Source: DATGSL01 sp964645585 (GTDB lineage Bacteria; Verrucomicrobiota; Verrucomicrobiia; Opitutales; T3Sed10-336). Taken from it: DNA of 64,000 nt. The notes beneath the pieces were generated by a model that was not told the DNA's origin, did not search any database, and saw only the letters and a program-made list of their open reading frames with translations. The position numbers were made by a program, and so were the translations under genes. Of this stretch, positions 1 to 8,682 are shown piece by piece (within the stretch, counting starts at the first letter, position 1; every line of letters begins with the position of its first letter). The stretch is from assembly GCA_964645585.1 (NCBI GenBank), contig CAZYAN010000005.1, positions 1 to 64,000 on the forward strand, written 5' to 3'.

Positions 1-776
1 TCGCGGACAAAGTGGGAGCAGTTTTTATAGCCGACCCGTTTCGCGATGACGGAGATTTCGTCCGGGGACGAGAGAATCAGCTCGGCGGCCCGCTCGAGTC
101 GGACGCGCTTGACAAAGACAAGCGGCGAGATGCCCTTTTTCTGACGAAAGAGGCGTGTCAGGTGGCTCGCGCTGACAAAGCTGACTTGCCGCGCGATCCA
201 TGGGATCTCTAGTTTGCTCGCAAAGTGCGTGGATATGAACGACGCGGCGCGTTCGACGGGGTCAATGTCGGCGCGCGGGTCTTTTTCCGCGGCCGCCAGC
301 CGGTACCAGCCAGCCTCCAGATGTTGATGGGTAGCCTCCTCGGCGATCCAGTCGTCTTCCGATTCCCAGGCTTCGAGCAGAAGGACATGTTCCTGGTAAA
401 GTGACATCAGGCTCGGCCAGTAGGATTGCTGCACGTGATGAATCCATCGATCAAGATCCCGCACCACGATCTCCCAGCTATTCAGCAGAGGAGGAAGACC
501 GGCAGACCGCACCATTTCGCGGTGGAGCTCGGAATCGGCCGCGAAAAATCCGGGATAATTTCCTCGGGAAGCGCGAGCACGCAGCTCTCTCAAGCGGCCG
601 TCGAGATGCTTGCGAATTTTTGAGCGCCCTTCGCGCTTTCGTAGCTGTGCGACCGCGAAGGCTTCGAGCGTGGACCGCAAGCGGCAAAGTTGATGGATTC
701 TTGCCAAGTCAATCTCGCCCTTGGCATCGCGCAAAGCGGCGGGACGTCCCTGAAGACCGATGGGTGCCCCGTTCAT
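1..776 (-). CDS. FCD-domain / AraC-type HTH chimeric transcriptional regulator (3' end cut by window)
   Basis: 258 codons are visible from an ATG at 774-776; the C-terminus runs off the window. Residues about 24-160 read as an all-helical FCD effector domain, normally found behind a GntR winged helix: an R-x-x-LE start, D81-x3-H85, then H130 and H152 in the order of the Asp/His metal or ligand site of FCD proteins. No GntR winged helix precedes it. Instead residues about 175-258 form an AraC/XylS double HTH, with 'IPWIARQVSFVSASHLTRLF' and the hallmark 'ISVIAKRVGYKNCSHF'. I infer a ligand- or metal-responsive regulator, probably of a sugar-acid catabolic gene, since FCD proteins commonly sense organic acids. 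Target unknown. The divergent neighbour is argF, 245 bp away. Family assignment is firm for each half; the combination is unusual. Confidence 0.8.
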   Translation of the reverse strand, partial: MNGAPIGLQGRPAALRDAKGEIDLARIHQLCRLRSTLEAFAVAQLRKREGRSKIRKHLDGRLRELRARASRGNYPGFFAADSELHREMVRSAGLPPLLNSWEIVVRDLDRWIHHVQQSYWPSLMSLYQEHVLLLEAWESEDDWIAEEATHQHLEAGWYRLAAAEKDPRADIDPVERAASFISTHFASKLEIPWIARQVSFVSASHLTRLFRQKKGISPLVFVKRVRLERAAELILSSPDEISVIAKRVGYKNCSHFVR

Positions 777-1021
777 AAATAGCTCTCCACGTTAGATAAG
801 AAATCTGGATTGGCGCAGCCAGAGCGCAGGAGCATTCGGCGTCGGCTCAAGTGTGTCAAGGCGCACGAATGGCGCGGGATTTTTTTCTGAGAAAACCATT
901 GCCACGAAGGCGCTGGATTGCTTAAATCTCCCTTTTTTTTCTAGGATTCCAGCAGAGCCTCGCCGGATTTGTCCAATCGAAGGGCGGGGCGAAATTTGCC
1001 GCCGGGCATGCGGAGCTTGTT

Positions 1022-1963
1022 ATGAAGCACTTTCTCAAGGAAACCGATTTCAAACCGTATGAGATCGCTGAGATCTTTTCCCTTGCTCGCGCCGTAAAGA
1101 GAAACCGGCTTCGGCACACGCCGCCGACGCTGGAACGACAGACATGGGCGCTGCTGTTTTCCAAATCGAGCACCCGGACGCGCGTCTCGTTCGAGGTCGC
1201 GGTTCGTGAGCTGGGGGGCTTTTCCCTTTACCTGAACCGCAACGACATTCAACTAGGCCGCGGAGAATCGGTCGGCGACACGGCGCGGGTGCTGTCGCGC
1301 TACGTTCACGGACTGATTGTGCGCACCTACGATCACGCCGATGTGGTCGAGCTGGCGCAAAGCGGCACGATTCCGGTGGTCAACGCGCTGACCGATTTCC
1401 TGCACCCGTGTCAGATGTACACCGACGCGTTCACGCTCGCTGAGAAGTGGGCGGTCGGAGAAGATCTGCTCGGCGCCTTGAAGGGCCGTAAGGTCGCTTT
1501 CTTGGGCGACACGGCGTGCAATGTCGCGAATTCGTGGATACTGGGAGCGGCTTCTTTCGGCATGCGCTTGGCACTCAGCGGGCCGGAAGGATTTGAGCCG
1601 AGTCAGGAGATTCGAGATCTCTTGGAAAAAGAGGGATTGCCGAACGATTTTGTGTTTACTCACGATCCGGCGGAAGCGGTAGAGGGGGCCGACGCGGTGT
1701 ACACCGATGTTTGGGTCAGCATGGGCAAGGAAGCCGAGGCCGAAGATCGCGTCGCGCGGATGCTGCCGTATCAGGTTAACGCGGAGTTGATGAAGAAGGC
1801 GAAGCCAGACGCGACGTTTATGCACTGTCTGCCCGCCTATGTCGGAAACGAAGTCACCAAAGACGTCATCGAAGGACCGAATTCGGTCGTCTGGGACCAG
1901 GCGGAGAACCGGCTCCATGTTCAGAAGGCGATCTTGTCTGTGCTCGGCCGCCCGCGGGATTGA
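1022..1963 (+). CDS. argF: ornithine carbamoyltransferase
   Basis: 313 aa, full length for the family. It transfers the carbamoyl group from carbamoyl phosphate to ornithine, giving citrulline, in cytosolic arginine biosynthesis. Visible motifs: STRTR (50-54) for carbamoyl phosphate, HPCQ (128-131), DxxxSMG (229-235) for ornithine selectivity and HCLPA (268-272) with the catalytic Cys. The DxxxSMG loop favours ornithine over the acetyl-ornithine or aspartate transcarbamoylase relatives. The ATG at 1022 follows a 'gcggag' Shine-Dalgarno-like stretch. argG lies 87 bp downstream on the same strand, so the two successive late steps of arginine synthesis are probably co-transcribed. Confidence 0.96.
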   Translation: MKHFLKETDFKPYEIAEIFSLARAVKRNRLRHTPPTLERQTWALLFSKSSTRTRVSFEVAVRELGGFSLYLNRNDIQLGRGESVGDTARVLSRYVHGLIVRTYDHADVVELAQSGTIPVVNALTDFLHPCQMYTDAFTLAEKWAVGEDLLGALKGRKVAFLGDTACNVANSWILGAASFGMRLALSGPEGFEPSQEIRDLLEKEGLPNDFVFTHDPAEAVEGADAVYTDVWVSMGKEAEAEDRVARMLPYQVNAELMKKAKPDATFMHCLPAYVGNEVTKDVIEGPNSVVWDQAENRLHVQKAILSVLGRPRD

Positions 1964-2050
1964 GCAGAGATCCAACCCTCCGAATCGGCGATTTGCACGC
2001 CGCCCGTGCTTGCTTAACCGGGGGGAAGCCCTTTTAACCGATTGCACGTT

Positions 2051-3304
2051 ATGAAAGTTGTTCTCGCTTATTCAGGAGGACTCGACACCTCCGTTATCGT
2101 CAGTTGGATCAAGGAGGCCTATGGGGCCGAGGTGGTGACGTTCGCTGCCGATGTCGGCCAAGAGGAGGAGCTCGACGGGCTGCCCGCGAAGGCCCGCGCG
2201 ACCGGGGCGGTGAATCATTACACGCTCGATCTTGTCGAGGAATTTGCCGCCGACTTCATCTTTCCGATGATCCGCGCCAACGCGATCTACGAAGGCCAGT
2301 ATTTTCTCGGCACCTCAATCGCGCGGCCGCTGATCGCGAAAGCGCAGATCGATGTCGCTCGCAAAGAGAACGCCACGACTGTTTCCCACGGGGCGACTGG
2401 CAAAGGAAACGACCAATGCCGGTTCGAGCTGACATATGCCGCTCTGGCGCCGGATTTGGAGATCATCTCGCCGTGGCGGATCGACGCGTTCCGCGAAAAA
2501 TTTCCAGGACGGACGGAGATGATCGACTACTGCCGCGAGCATGGCATCGATGTCGAAGCGAGCGCGAAGAAGCCGTATTCCATGGATCGCAATCTCCTCC
2601 ACATTTCGTATGAAGCCGGCATTCTTGAGGATCCGTGGTTTGACCCGACGACCGAGGAGAACAAAGGAATGTTCAAACTGTCGGTTTCGCCCGAGGATGC
2701 CCCGGACGTGCCGGAGTACGTGGAACTCGAATTCGAATCCGGGGACTGCGTCGCGGTGAACGGCGAACGGCTGAGTCCGGCCGGCGTCATGAAGGCGCTG
2801 AACAAACTCGGCGGCAAACATGGCGTGGGCCGGGTCGATATGGTTGAAAACCGCTTTGTCGGAATGAAGAGCCGCGGCGTGTATGAAACACCCGGCGGCA
2901 CGATTCTGATGCACGCGCACCGCCAGCTCGAAAGTCTGACGATGGACCGCGAACTGATGCATCTGCGCGATTCTCTGATCCCGAAATACGCGGAACTGGT
3001 GTATTACGGATTCTGGTACGCGCCGGAGCGGGAGGCGTTGCAGGCTTTGGTCGATGAGAGTCAGAAGACCGTGACCGGAACCGTTCGCCTGAAGCTGTAT
3101 AAAGGCAACGTCATTACCTGCGGCCGGAAATCGCCGCTGTCGCTCTACGATCCGCATGTCGCCTCGATGGAGGGAGTCGCCAGCAGTTACAATCAAAACG
3201 ACGCCACCGGTTTTATTCGCCTCCAAGGCCTCCGGCTCCGCGCTCGGCACGCGGCCCAGGGCGCGCCGGCCACCGGCCGCGTGAGCCAAATGAAGAAGGA
3301 CTGA
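2051..3304 (+). CDS. argG: argininosuccinate synthase
   Basis: 417 aa from the ATG at 2051; a TTG nine bases upstream is in frame, but the family begins MKVVLAYSGGLDTS, so the ATG is preferred. The enzyme joins citrulline and aspartate with ATP to give argininosuccinate. The SGGLDTS P-loop of N-type ATP pyrophosphatases is at residues 8-14. 'TSIARPLIAK' and 'HGATGKGNDQ' further mark the synthetase fold. Length is slightly above the usual 400. It follows argF in the same orientation. A 7-bp hairpin starts inside the stop codon (3303-3320). Confidence 0.97.
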   Translation: MKVVLAYSGGLDTSVIVSWIKEAYGAEVVTFAADVGQEEELDGLPAKARATGAVNHYTLDLVEEFAADFIFPMIRANAIYEGQYFLGTSIARPLIAKAQIDVARKENATTVSHGATGKGNDQCRFELTYAALAPDLEIISPWRIDAFREKFPGRTEMIDYCREHGIDVEASAKKPYSMDRNLLHISYEAGILEDPWFDPTTEENKGMFKLSVSPEDAPDVPEYVELEFESGDCVAVNGERLSPAGVMKALNKLGGKHGVGRVDMVENRFVGMKSRGVYETPGGTILMHAHRQLESLTMDRELMHLRDSLIPKYAELVYYGFWYAPEREALQALVDESQKTVTGTVRLKLYKGNVITCGRKSPLSLYDPHVASMEGVASSYNQNDATGFIRLQGLRLRARHAAQGAPATGRVSQMKKD

Positions 3305-3320
3305 GGCCGCCTCCGGCCTC
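3303..3320 (+). terminator. hairpin at the argG stop codon (terminator-like, no T-tract)
   Basis: GAGGCCG (3303-3309) pairs perfectly with CGGCCTC (3314-3320) across a 4-nt loop, beginning within the argG stop codon. There is no following run of T, so intrinsic termination is uncertain; it may instead stabilise the 3' end. Confidence 0.35.
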
Positions 3321-3343
3321 TGCTTATATGAAACTGGCGGTAG

Positions 3344-3364
3344 CGAATCTTCCTCGAAGATTCG
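3344..3364. repeat. 9-bp perfect intergenic palindrome
   Basis: CGAATCTTC (3344-3352) pairs with GAAGATTCG (3356-3364) across a 3-nt loop in the 197-bp spacer between argG and the ThyX gene. No T-tract follows. It resembles in size and setting the palindromes at 20956-20975 and 32264-32283, suggesting a REP-like dispersed element, though the stem sequence differs. Confidence 0.5.
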
Positions 3365-3501
3365 ACTGATCGGCAGCAAACGGAGTCGATGAAGGCGTGG
3401 CTTCATCGCTACAAGAGTGACTGCCTGGTCTTGCCAATGAGACGGCTCTCGGTTGTTCTGCAAAGCGTCGTGCCTTTTCGAAATTTCCAGTTTTGTCACT
3501 C

Positions 3502-4848
3502 ATGAAAGCCACCGGAATTGCCATTGTACCGCCAGCGGCGGCCGCGGAAAACCCGAAGGTGACGCCGGAGCTGCTCGCTTCGGTCCTGGCCCGGTACAGC
3601 CGGAGCAATGAAGGGCTTGAGGCGATTTTAGAGAAAGTCGACCTCCAGGACCCGGATGCGTCGATCGACCGGATCCTGAAGTTTGTCGATTACGGGCACG
3701 CGTCGATCGGGGGTTTGACAGGCGGAATCGCGATCGCGCTCGACGGGGTGTCGATGTGGCTCGCATGGAAGCTGTTTGAAATTGCCCAGATGGCCGACGG
3801 ACAGGAATCGAGCACGCGGTATATTGCGATGTCGCCCGACAACCTGCCGGACGCGGCGGCCACTGGGATGCCCGACGATCTCGCAGGACGGTGGCGTGCC
3901 TTGATGGCCCGCTGTTTTGATGCCTATCAGCGCGAGTATGAGCGGCTGGACGCTGTCGCGACTGAAAATCCGGCGGTTGTGCGAATGCCCGAGGGGGCGA
4001 AACCGGCCGTTGCGCGTCGTCTGCGAAAAAACTACGCGCTCGACCGGGCGCGATATTTTGTGCCGTTTGCGACCCGGACGAATCTCGGGCTTGTGATGAG
4101 CGCCCGGATGTGGGCCGAAGCGGTTAAACATCTGGATTCGCTTCCGCAGCTGGAAGCGCGCGCGGCCGCGGGTGTGATTCGGGAGGAGCTTGTGAAATTT
4201 GCCCCGCGTCTGATGCGGCACAGCTACGCGGACGAATCCTATCAGCGGCAAGCGGCTGATGAGCTTGCGTGGAGTGTCCGGCTCGGGCTGGGACAGCTTT
4301 CGGCGGAACCGCTCCCGGATGAAGTCTGGATGCGGGTCGATCGCGATGCCCCCCCTTTTCTTCCAGCGGACCAGGGAGCGGCGGATGCACTCCGCGGGCG
4401 GGAAAACCGGTACGGTCGGCATGGTCGCGGAACCCGGCGGATGCGCGTCACGTTCGCGTGGAACAACCTTGCCCTCGCGGAACTCCGCGATCTGAACCGG
4501 CATCGCACCGGACACCGCTGCACGCCGTTGATCCAGGCGGGGCTGTATCTTCCGCCGGAAATCGATGCATCGGCGCACCGGGAGCTGTTTCAGGAACAAA
4601 CCGCGCTGCTCAGGGAACTTTTGGAGAGAAAGTCACCCGCATATCCGTACGCGCTGCTCCTTGGGAGCCAGACGCCGTTCGAGCATACGACGACCGCTGA
4701 TAAGTTCATCTATGAAGCCGAATTGCGCACCGGGTTGGGCGCGCATTTCCGGTATGCCGAACATTTGAGCGCGGCGTTGCGGAAGTTTTTTGAAGAGGTC
4801 CCTGAGGCGCGCGAATGGGTGGAGGAAGGGACGGCCGAACCGGAATAG
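3502..4848 (+). CDS. tandem ThyX-like (FAD-dependent thymidylate synthase family) protein
   Basis: 448 aa from the ATG at 3502 (an in-frame TTG lies 9 nt upstream); about twice a canonical ThyX. Classical ThyX methylates dUMP using methylene-THF and FAD, with signature RHRxxSxNxxSxRY. Here the signature is split: the first domain keeps the second half ('QESSTRY', residues 101-107) but has no RHR before it, while the second domain keeps 'NRHRTGHR' (RHR at 333-335) but ends CTPLIQ instead of SxRY. The second domain also has the helix pattern around 'HFRYAEHLS' seen at ThyX C-termini. I infer an internally duplicated protein whose active site could be rebuilt between halves; whether it makes dTMP is untested. 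No other thymidylate synthase is in the window. Confidence 0.75.
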   Translation: MKATGIAIVPPAAAAENPKVTPELLASVLARYSRSNEGLEAILEKVDLQDPDASIDRILKFVDYGHASIGGLTGGIAIALDGVSMWLAWKLFEIAQMADGQESSTRYIAMSPDNLPDAAATGMPDDLAGRWRALMARCFDAYQREYERLDAVATENPAVVRMPEGAKPAVARRLRKNYALDRARYFVPFATRTNLGLVMSARMWAEAVKHLDSLPQLEARAAAGVIREELVKFAPRLMRHSYADESYQRQAADELAWSVRLGLGQLSAEPLPDEVWMRVDRDAPPFLPADQGAADALRGRENRYGRHGRGTRRMRVTFAWNNLALAELRDLNRHRTGHRCTPLIQAGLYLPPEIDASAHRELFQEQTALLRELLERKSPAYPYALLLGSQTPFEHTTTADKFIYEAELRTGLGAHFRYAEHLSAALRKFFEEVPEAREWVEEGTAEPE

Positions 4849-4886
4849 GCTTGCGCGAAGGCCGCGCGGAAGCAAGGTAGGTGCCT

Positions 4887-5441
4887 ATGACCGGGCGGAG
4901 AATAATCTGGGTTGCCGCGGGAGCTCTTGCCTTGGCCGCCGCGGTAGCCGAGGCTGGGCTCGGCCAGGAGGATCTGGCCAAGCGCGTGACGGAGATCGAG
5001 AAAGAGCGGTTTCCGGTCAAGCGCTTCGACTTGAAGCTGAACGACGAATTCACCGGCCGGCGCTTCCCGATCGAAACGAGGGACAAGAAGTTCAGCGCGA
5101 TCGGAGAGAAGCGGGCGCCGATCGCGGTGCAGGAGACTCAAGAGAAAAAGATGATTCGCCCGGAGGTGCTCGAAAAGGACGAGGTCGGCTTGAAAATGTC
5201 CCCGATGAACCAGCGGCGGACCTTTATGCGAAACACCGATCGCTTGGGGGAAAAGGCACTTGCGCCGGAGTTCAGGAATGCTCCGGTCGGGAACGTGAAA
5301 GATGCTTCCGCTCCCGCGCACTCACCCTCTGGGCAAACCAAACGGCCGTCGATGCGCGATATTAATCGCTTCTCCTTCCAGCGCAATCACGCGAGTAAAG
5401 AAGGCGTCGACGTGCAGCGGGCCGGATCGGGCGGTCCTTAG
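4887..5441 (+). CDS. small exported protein of unknown function
   Basis: 184 aa from ATG 4887, preceded by 'aaggtag'; a GTG at 4881 is the alternative. Residues 1-28 form a signal peptide (RR, then an Ala/Leu-rich core ending near 'AEAGLGQ'). The mature part is charged and low in hydrophobics, with 'VTEIEKERFPVKRFDLKL' and a Lys/Arg-rich C-terminus, and has no domain I recognise. It begins 38 bp after the ThyX gene and may share its transcript. A periplasmic or envelope location is inferred from the signal peptide only. Confidence 0.6.
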   Translation: MTGRRIIWVAAGALALAAAVAEAGLGQEDLAKRVTEIEKERFPVKRFDLKLNDEFTGRRFPIETRDKKFSAIGEKRAPIAVQETQEKKMIRPEVLEKDEVGLKMSPMNQRRTFMRNTDRLGEKALAPEFRNAPVGNVKDASAPAHSPSGQTKRPSMRDINRFSFQRNHASKEGVDVQRAGSGGP

Positions 5442-5468
5442 TCTTTGGTTTTTGGTCCTTAACCTTTG
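5439..5468. repeat. 'ctttggt' low-complexity intergenic repeat, copy 1
   Basis: The short spacer after the exported protein reads as imperfect iterations of 'gtctttggt' and 'ttggtcctt'. A longer version of the same phrase occurs at 8683-8727. Together they suggest a simple dispersed repeat expanded by slippage; no function is apparent. Confidence 0.45.
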
Positions 5469-5743
5469 GACCGCACCGCTTCTTTCTTCTCTTCGCGCTC
5501 CGCTTCCAGGCGTTCACGTTCGCTGGCGATTTGACGCCGGATCTGCTCGATTGCGATCGGGTCGCCGCTCGCTTCGGCTTCCTGGAGTTTGGAGGAAAGG
5601 AAAATCTCGCGTTCCGCGATCTTCGATTTGTAGGTCGCGTCGATCTCAGCCAGCTTTTGTTTCTGCTCTTCAGTCAAGGAAACGACAGCGTCCGGATCCG
5701 ATTTCCGCAGCCGTTCCATGGCAAGTTCGTAGGCGCTCTTCAT
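5459..5743 (-). CDS. small coiled-coil protein
   Basis: 94 aa from the ATG at 5741-5743; an in-frame TTG is 12 nt upstream. The product is almost wholly helical and charged, with heptad-like spacing from about residue 25 to the end ('EEQKQKLAEIDATYKSKIAE', 'IRRQIASERERLEAEREE'). No cysteines, membrane segments or enzymatic motifs are visible. It lies 15 bp downstream of the comEC-like gene on the same strand and may be in its operon. The function is unknown. Confidence 0.65.
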   Translation of the reverse strand: MKSAYELAMERLRKSDPDAVVSLTEEQKQKLAEIDATYKSKIAEREIFLSSKLQEAEASGDPIAIEQIRRQIASERERLEAEREEKKEAVRSKG

Positions 5744-5758
5744 GGCTTTCAACAAGTT

Positions 5759-7420
5759 TCAGTCGCCCAAAAAAGTCAATCGAACAACGGTTACGAGGAA
5801 GATGGTAAAAACGGCAAACGGCACGGCGAAATGAAAAAGCGGTGCCTTCCATCGCTGGTGCGCGCAAGTGATCAGAGTCATCAGCATCGCAAAAACGGTC
5901 GCGGGTGCCGCCCAGACAGTTGAGTAGGAGGCTTTCCAGAAGAGCGGCAGTTCCAGCAGGACGCGCGCAATCGGCTCCATCAGTGCGATGATAAGCCAGC
6001 CAGCGTGGTTGAAGACGATCGCCAGCGGGCCGAGCGCGAGCATGTTCAGGAAAACACTGATGAATCCAGAGACAATCACGAGCGATGCGGCGGGGATCAT
6101 CAAAAGGTTCGCCAGAACGGAACCTGGAGTGAAAAGACCGAAATAATGGATACAAAGCGGGCTGCTGAGAAGAGTTGCCGCGAGGCTGATCGCCAGCGTC
6201 ATTTGAGTCTCGCGAACGAGCGATACACGGAACCGCTGGAAGCGGGTCAGGGCTGAAAGCGGCAGCCCGCGCAGGGGCGTCCAAGTCTCCTGCAAGCGGC
6301 GGCCGAGCGGCAGTCCGAGAAAGAGGATGCCAGAGACGACCGCGTAGGAGAGCTGAAAGCCCGGGCTCCAGAGCTGTCCAGGATAAAGAAGCAGCACCAA
6401 AAGCGCCGAATTGCTCAGGGCCGCGACGGAATTGGGCGATCGTTCGGTGAACCGAGCGCCCCAGAAAAAGGAGACCATCAGAAAGGCGCGAACGGCCGAC
6501 GGGGAAGCACCGGTGATGCAAACAAAGGTGAAAAGGAGCAGCAGTCCGGTAACTGCCGCCGGCTTTTCACGAAAGCGAACGAGCCGAAGAAGACTGTGAA
6601 GCGCGTAGGCGATTACGCCGATATGAAGACCGCTGATGGCAAAGAGATGAAAGGTGCCGGTATGAAGAAAAACGCTCTTTTGTTCTTCGGCCAGCTGCCC
6701 GCGTTTGCCGAGGAGCATCCCAACAAAAATATTGGCCGCGGATCCCGTCTCGCTGTTTGGATCCGAGCCGCGCCGAAGATAGTTTTCGAACCGCTGATTC
6801 TGCTGCTGACAGAAAGCAAAGAATCCCCGTCCCGGCAGCGGTTCGGCGCGAAGCACGATTCTCCGAAAGGCAAAATGCGCGCCGGAGCGCGCTAAATGCG
6901 CGGCGAATGCGTCGGTCGCGGGGGAATCGACGCGCAGTGCTTCCAAAACGCCGCTCGCGCGGAGCCGCGTCGTACGAGGCCAAAGATCGTACTCGCCGGT
7001 CGAAGAGGTCGAGAAGTAGATCTTCCGCCCGATTAACTCCTGCAAGTGCGATTCCGTCTTGAGAATCGTACCGAGTCCATGAATACGAACTCCGGCGGCA
7101 CTTGTGGAGAAAACCGAATCGATCCGGAACGTCAGCCGGGCTTCGCGCGGGGGAAGGTTTTCCCAGCCGGGCGGCGGCTGGAGGCGATGTTGCAGGAACC
7201 CGGCGGAAAGCAGCGTGCCGGCAACGAACGCGGCAAAGGGCCAGAGGCGCGTGAAGGCGGCGACCCGCGTTACGGCCGCGGCGAGAGTGACTCCAGCGGT
7301 GACCAATCCCGCGAAGGCAAGCCGTCCCGGAAGGAGCGGCAGTTCCCAGGCGATCAGGTAGCCGGAAATCAGCGGGAGCAGCAGCCAGCAAGTCGGGGCA
7401 CGGGGCAAAGGGGCAGCCAT
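5759..7420 (-). CDS. comEC: ComEC/Rec2-family membrane channel protein lacking the beta-lactamase domain
   Basis: 553 aa. An N-terminal run of three hydrophobic helices leads into a DUF4131-type soluble region (about 80-210), then the Competence core with 'FHLFAISGLHIGVIAYALHS' and many transmembrane helices to the C-terminus. ComEC forms the inner-membrane channel for single-stranded DNA in natural transformation. Typical proteins are 700-850 aa and end in a metallo-beta-lactamase domain; here the protein stops after the last membrane helices, and no HxHxDH motif is present. Start ATG is 7418-7420. comF (56599-57369) elsewhere in the window is a second competence-type gene. Confidence 0.88.
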   Translation of the reverse strand: MAAPLPRAPTCWLLLPLISGYLIAWELPLLPGRLAFAGLVTAGVTLAAAVTRVAAFTRLWPFAAFVAGTLLSAGFLQHRLQPPPGWENLPPREARLTFRIDSVFSTSAAGVRIHGLGTILKTESHLQELIGRKIYFSTSSTGEYDLWPRTTRLRASGVLEALRVDSPATDAFAAHLARSGAHFAFRRIVLRAEPLPGRGFFAFCQQQNQRFENYLRRGSDPNSETGSAANIFVGMLLGKRGQLAEEQKSVFLHTGTFHLFAISGLHIGVIAYALHSLLRLVRFREKPAAVTGLLLLFTFVCITGASPSAVRAFLMVSFFWGARFTERSPNSVAALSNSALLVLLLYPGQLWSPGFQLSYAVVSGILFLGLPLGRRLQETWTPLRGLPLSALTRFQRFRVSLVRETQMTLAISLAATLLSSPLCIHYFGLFTPGSVLANLLMIPAASLVIVSGFISVFLNMLALGPLAIVFNHAGWLIIALMEPIARVLLELPLFWKASYSTVWAAPATVFAMLMTLITCAHQRWKAPLFHFAVPFAVFTIFLVTVVRLTFLGD

Positions 7421-7547
7421 GATCTGAGGGTAAAGGCTGAATTCGGGGCGTCAGGCTTTTTTTTCAAAACACGAAAACTTGGCGAGGACGAACCCCCCGG
7501 GCGTCGTAACCTGGCGGGATTGCGTGGTCCCATTACGGGGCGGCGGA

Positions 7548-7570
7548 CGGCGGGACGAGCCATCCCGCCG
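7548..7570. repeat. 8-bp inverted repeat between tal and comEC
   Basis: CGGCGGGA (7548-7555) and TCCCGCCG (7563-7570) form a perfect stem with a 7-nt loop in the 196-bp spacer. On the minus strand it follows tal and precedes comEC. No T-tract is present in either direction, so it is at best a weak terminator or a REP-like element. Confidence 0.4.
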
Positions 7571-7616
7571 CCGGCTAAACGGGGAAATGACCTGGACCGT
7601 GAGTGCGGTCGCCGCC

Positions 7617-8600
7617 TTACCGCAGTCGCTGGTCGATCAACTTTTCGAGGGTAGCGGCGTCGATGGCGAAGCGCCGGATGCCCTCGGCGGTCTTCTCGGT
7701 CGCCATGGCGTTTTCGTTGAGCGCGTAGCGGAAGGCCTTCTCGTCGAGTGTTTGTTTCTCGATTTTGGATTCGCGGGCGATCTCCGGGCTGAGTTTTCGT
7801 TCCACGGGCGCGTGGGTTTCGCTCAAGATTTTCAGAAGGTCCGGGCTGATCGTGAGCAGATCGCACCCGGCAAGTTCGATGATTTGCCCGGTATTCCGGA
7901 AGGAGGCGCCCATCACTTCGGTTTTGTAATCGAATTTCTTGTAGTACGAGTAGATTTCCTGGACGGATTGGACGCCTGGATCTTCGGCGCCGGTGTACTC
8001 CTTGCCGGTTTCTTTCTTGTACCAATCATAAATGCGACCGACGAACGGAGAGATCAATTGGACACCGGCGTCGGCGCACGCGATCGCTTGGGGCAGGGAA
8101 AAGAGGAGAGTCAGGTTGCAATGGATACCCTCCTTTTCGAGAGTTTCAGCGGCACGGATTCCCTCCCAGGTAGAAGCGATTTTAATCAGGATCCGTTCGC
8201 GATCGATCCCTTTAGCCTCGTAAAGGTCGATCAAATGCTGTCCCTTGGCGACGATCGCTTCGCTGTCGAACGACAGGCGCGCGTCGGTCTCGGTCGAGAC
8301 GCGTCCCGGGATAATGTTCAGAATTTCGACGCCAAACAGAATCAGCAGCTCGTCGGCGATCAGGTGAATTTTCTGAAGGCGGGAGAGCGATTTATTTCGG
8401 TGGGTGTCGACCGCCTTGTCGAGGAGGTGGCTGTATTGCTCCATCTGAACCGCCTTGAGGATCAGGCTCGGGTTCGTGGTCGCGTCCTCCGGTTCGTAAT
8501 GACGCATCGACTCGAAATCACCGGTATCGGCGACGACGCGCGTCATCGTTTTTAACTGCGCGAGCTGGGAGGTCTGAGAAGCTGTTTCGGTTGGATTCAT
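7617..8600 (-). CDS. tal: transaldolase (TalB type)
   Basis: 327 aa from the ATG at 8598-8600. It moves a dihydroxyacetone unit between sugar phosphates in the non-oxidative pentose phosphate pathway. The sequence follows E. coli TalB: 'DATTNPSLILKA' near the N-terminus, the Schiff-base lysine in 'ILIKIASTWEGIRAAE', 'CNLTLLFS', and 'ISPFVGRIYDWYK' toward the middle. It is full length. In-frame codons continue upstream to 8663, but those residues have no counterpart in the family, so the internal ATG is chosen although its ribosome binding site is weak. Same strand as comEC but 196 bp away. Confidence 0.95.
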   Translation of the reverse strand: MNPTETASQTSQLAQLKTMTRVVADTGDFESMRHYEPEDATTNPSLILKAVQMEQYSHLLDKAVDTHRNKSLSRLQKIHLIADELLILFGVEILNIIPGRVSTETDARLSFDSEAIVAKGQHLIDLYEAKGIDRERILIKIASTWEGIRAAETLEKEGIHCNLTLLFSLPQAIACADAGVQLISPFVGRIYDWYKKETGKEYTGAEDPGVQSVQEIYSYYKKFDYKTEVMGASFRNTGQIIELAGCDLLTISPDLLKILSETHAPVERKLSPEIARESKIEKQTLDEKAFRYALNENAMATEKTAEGIRRFAIDAATLEKLIDQRLR

Positions 8601-8682
8601 GAGCGATTCGTTGCGATGTGAAACAATCGTTTTCAATCTAGGGAATATAACGAAGGGAGGCAAGCGCAGGGAAGGTCGGAAG

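Noticed and set aside
2315..3499. 394-codon open frame on the minus strand opposite argG
   Set aside because: It lies antisense to an unambiguous argG and has Arg/His/Pro-rich composition typical of GC-rich shadow frames.
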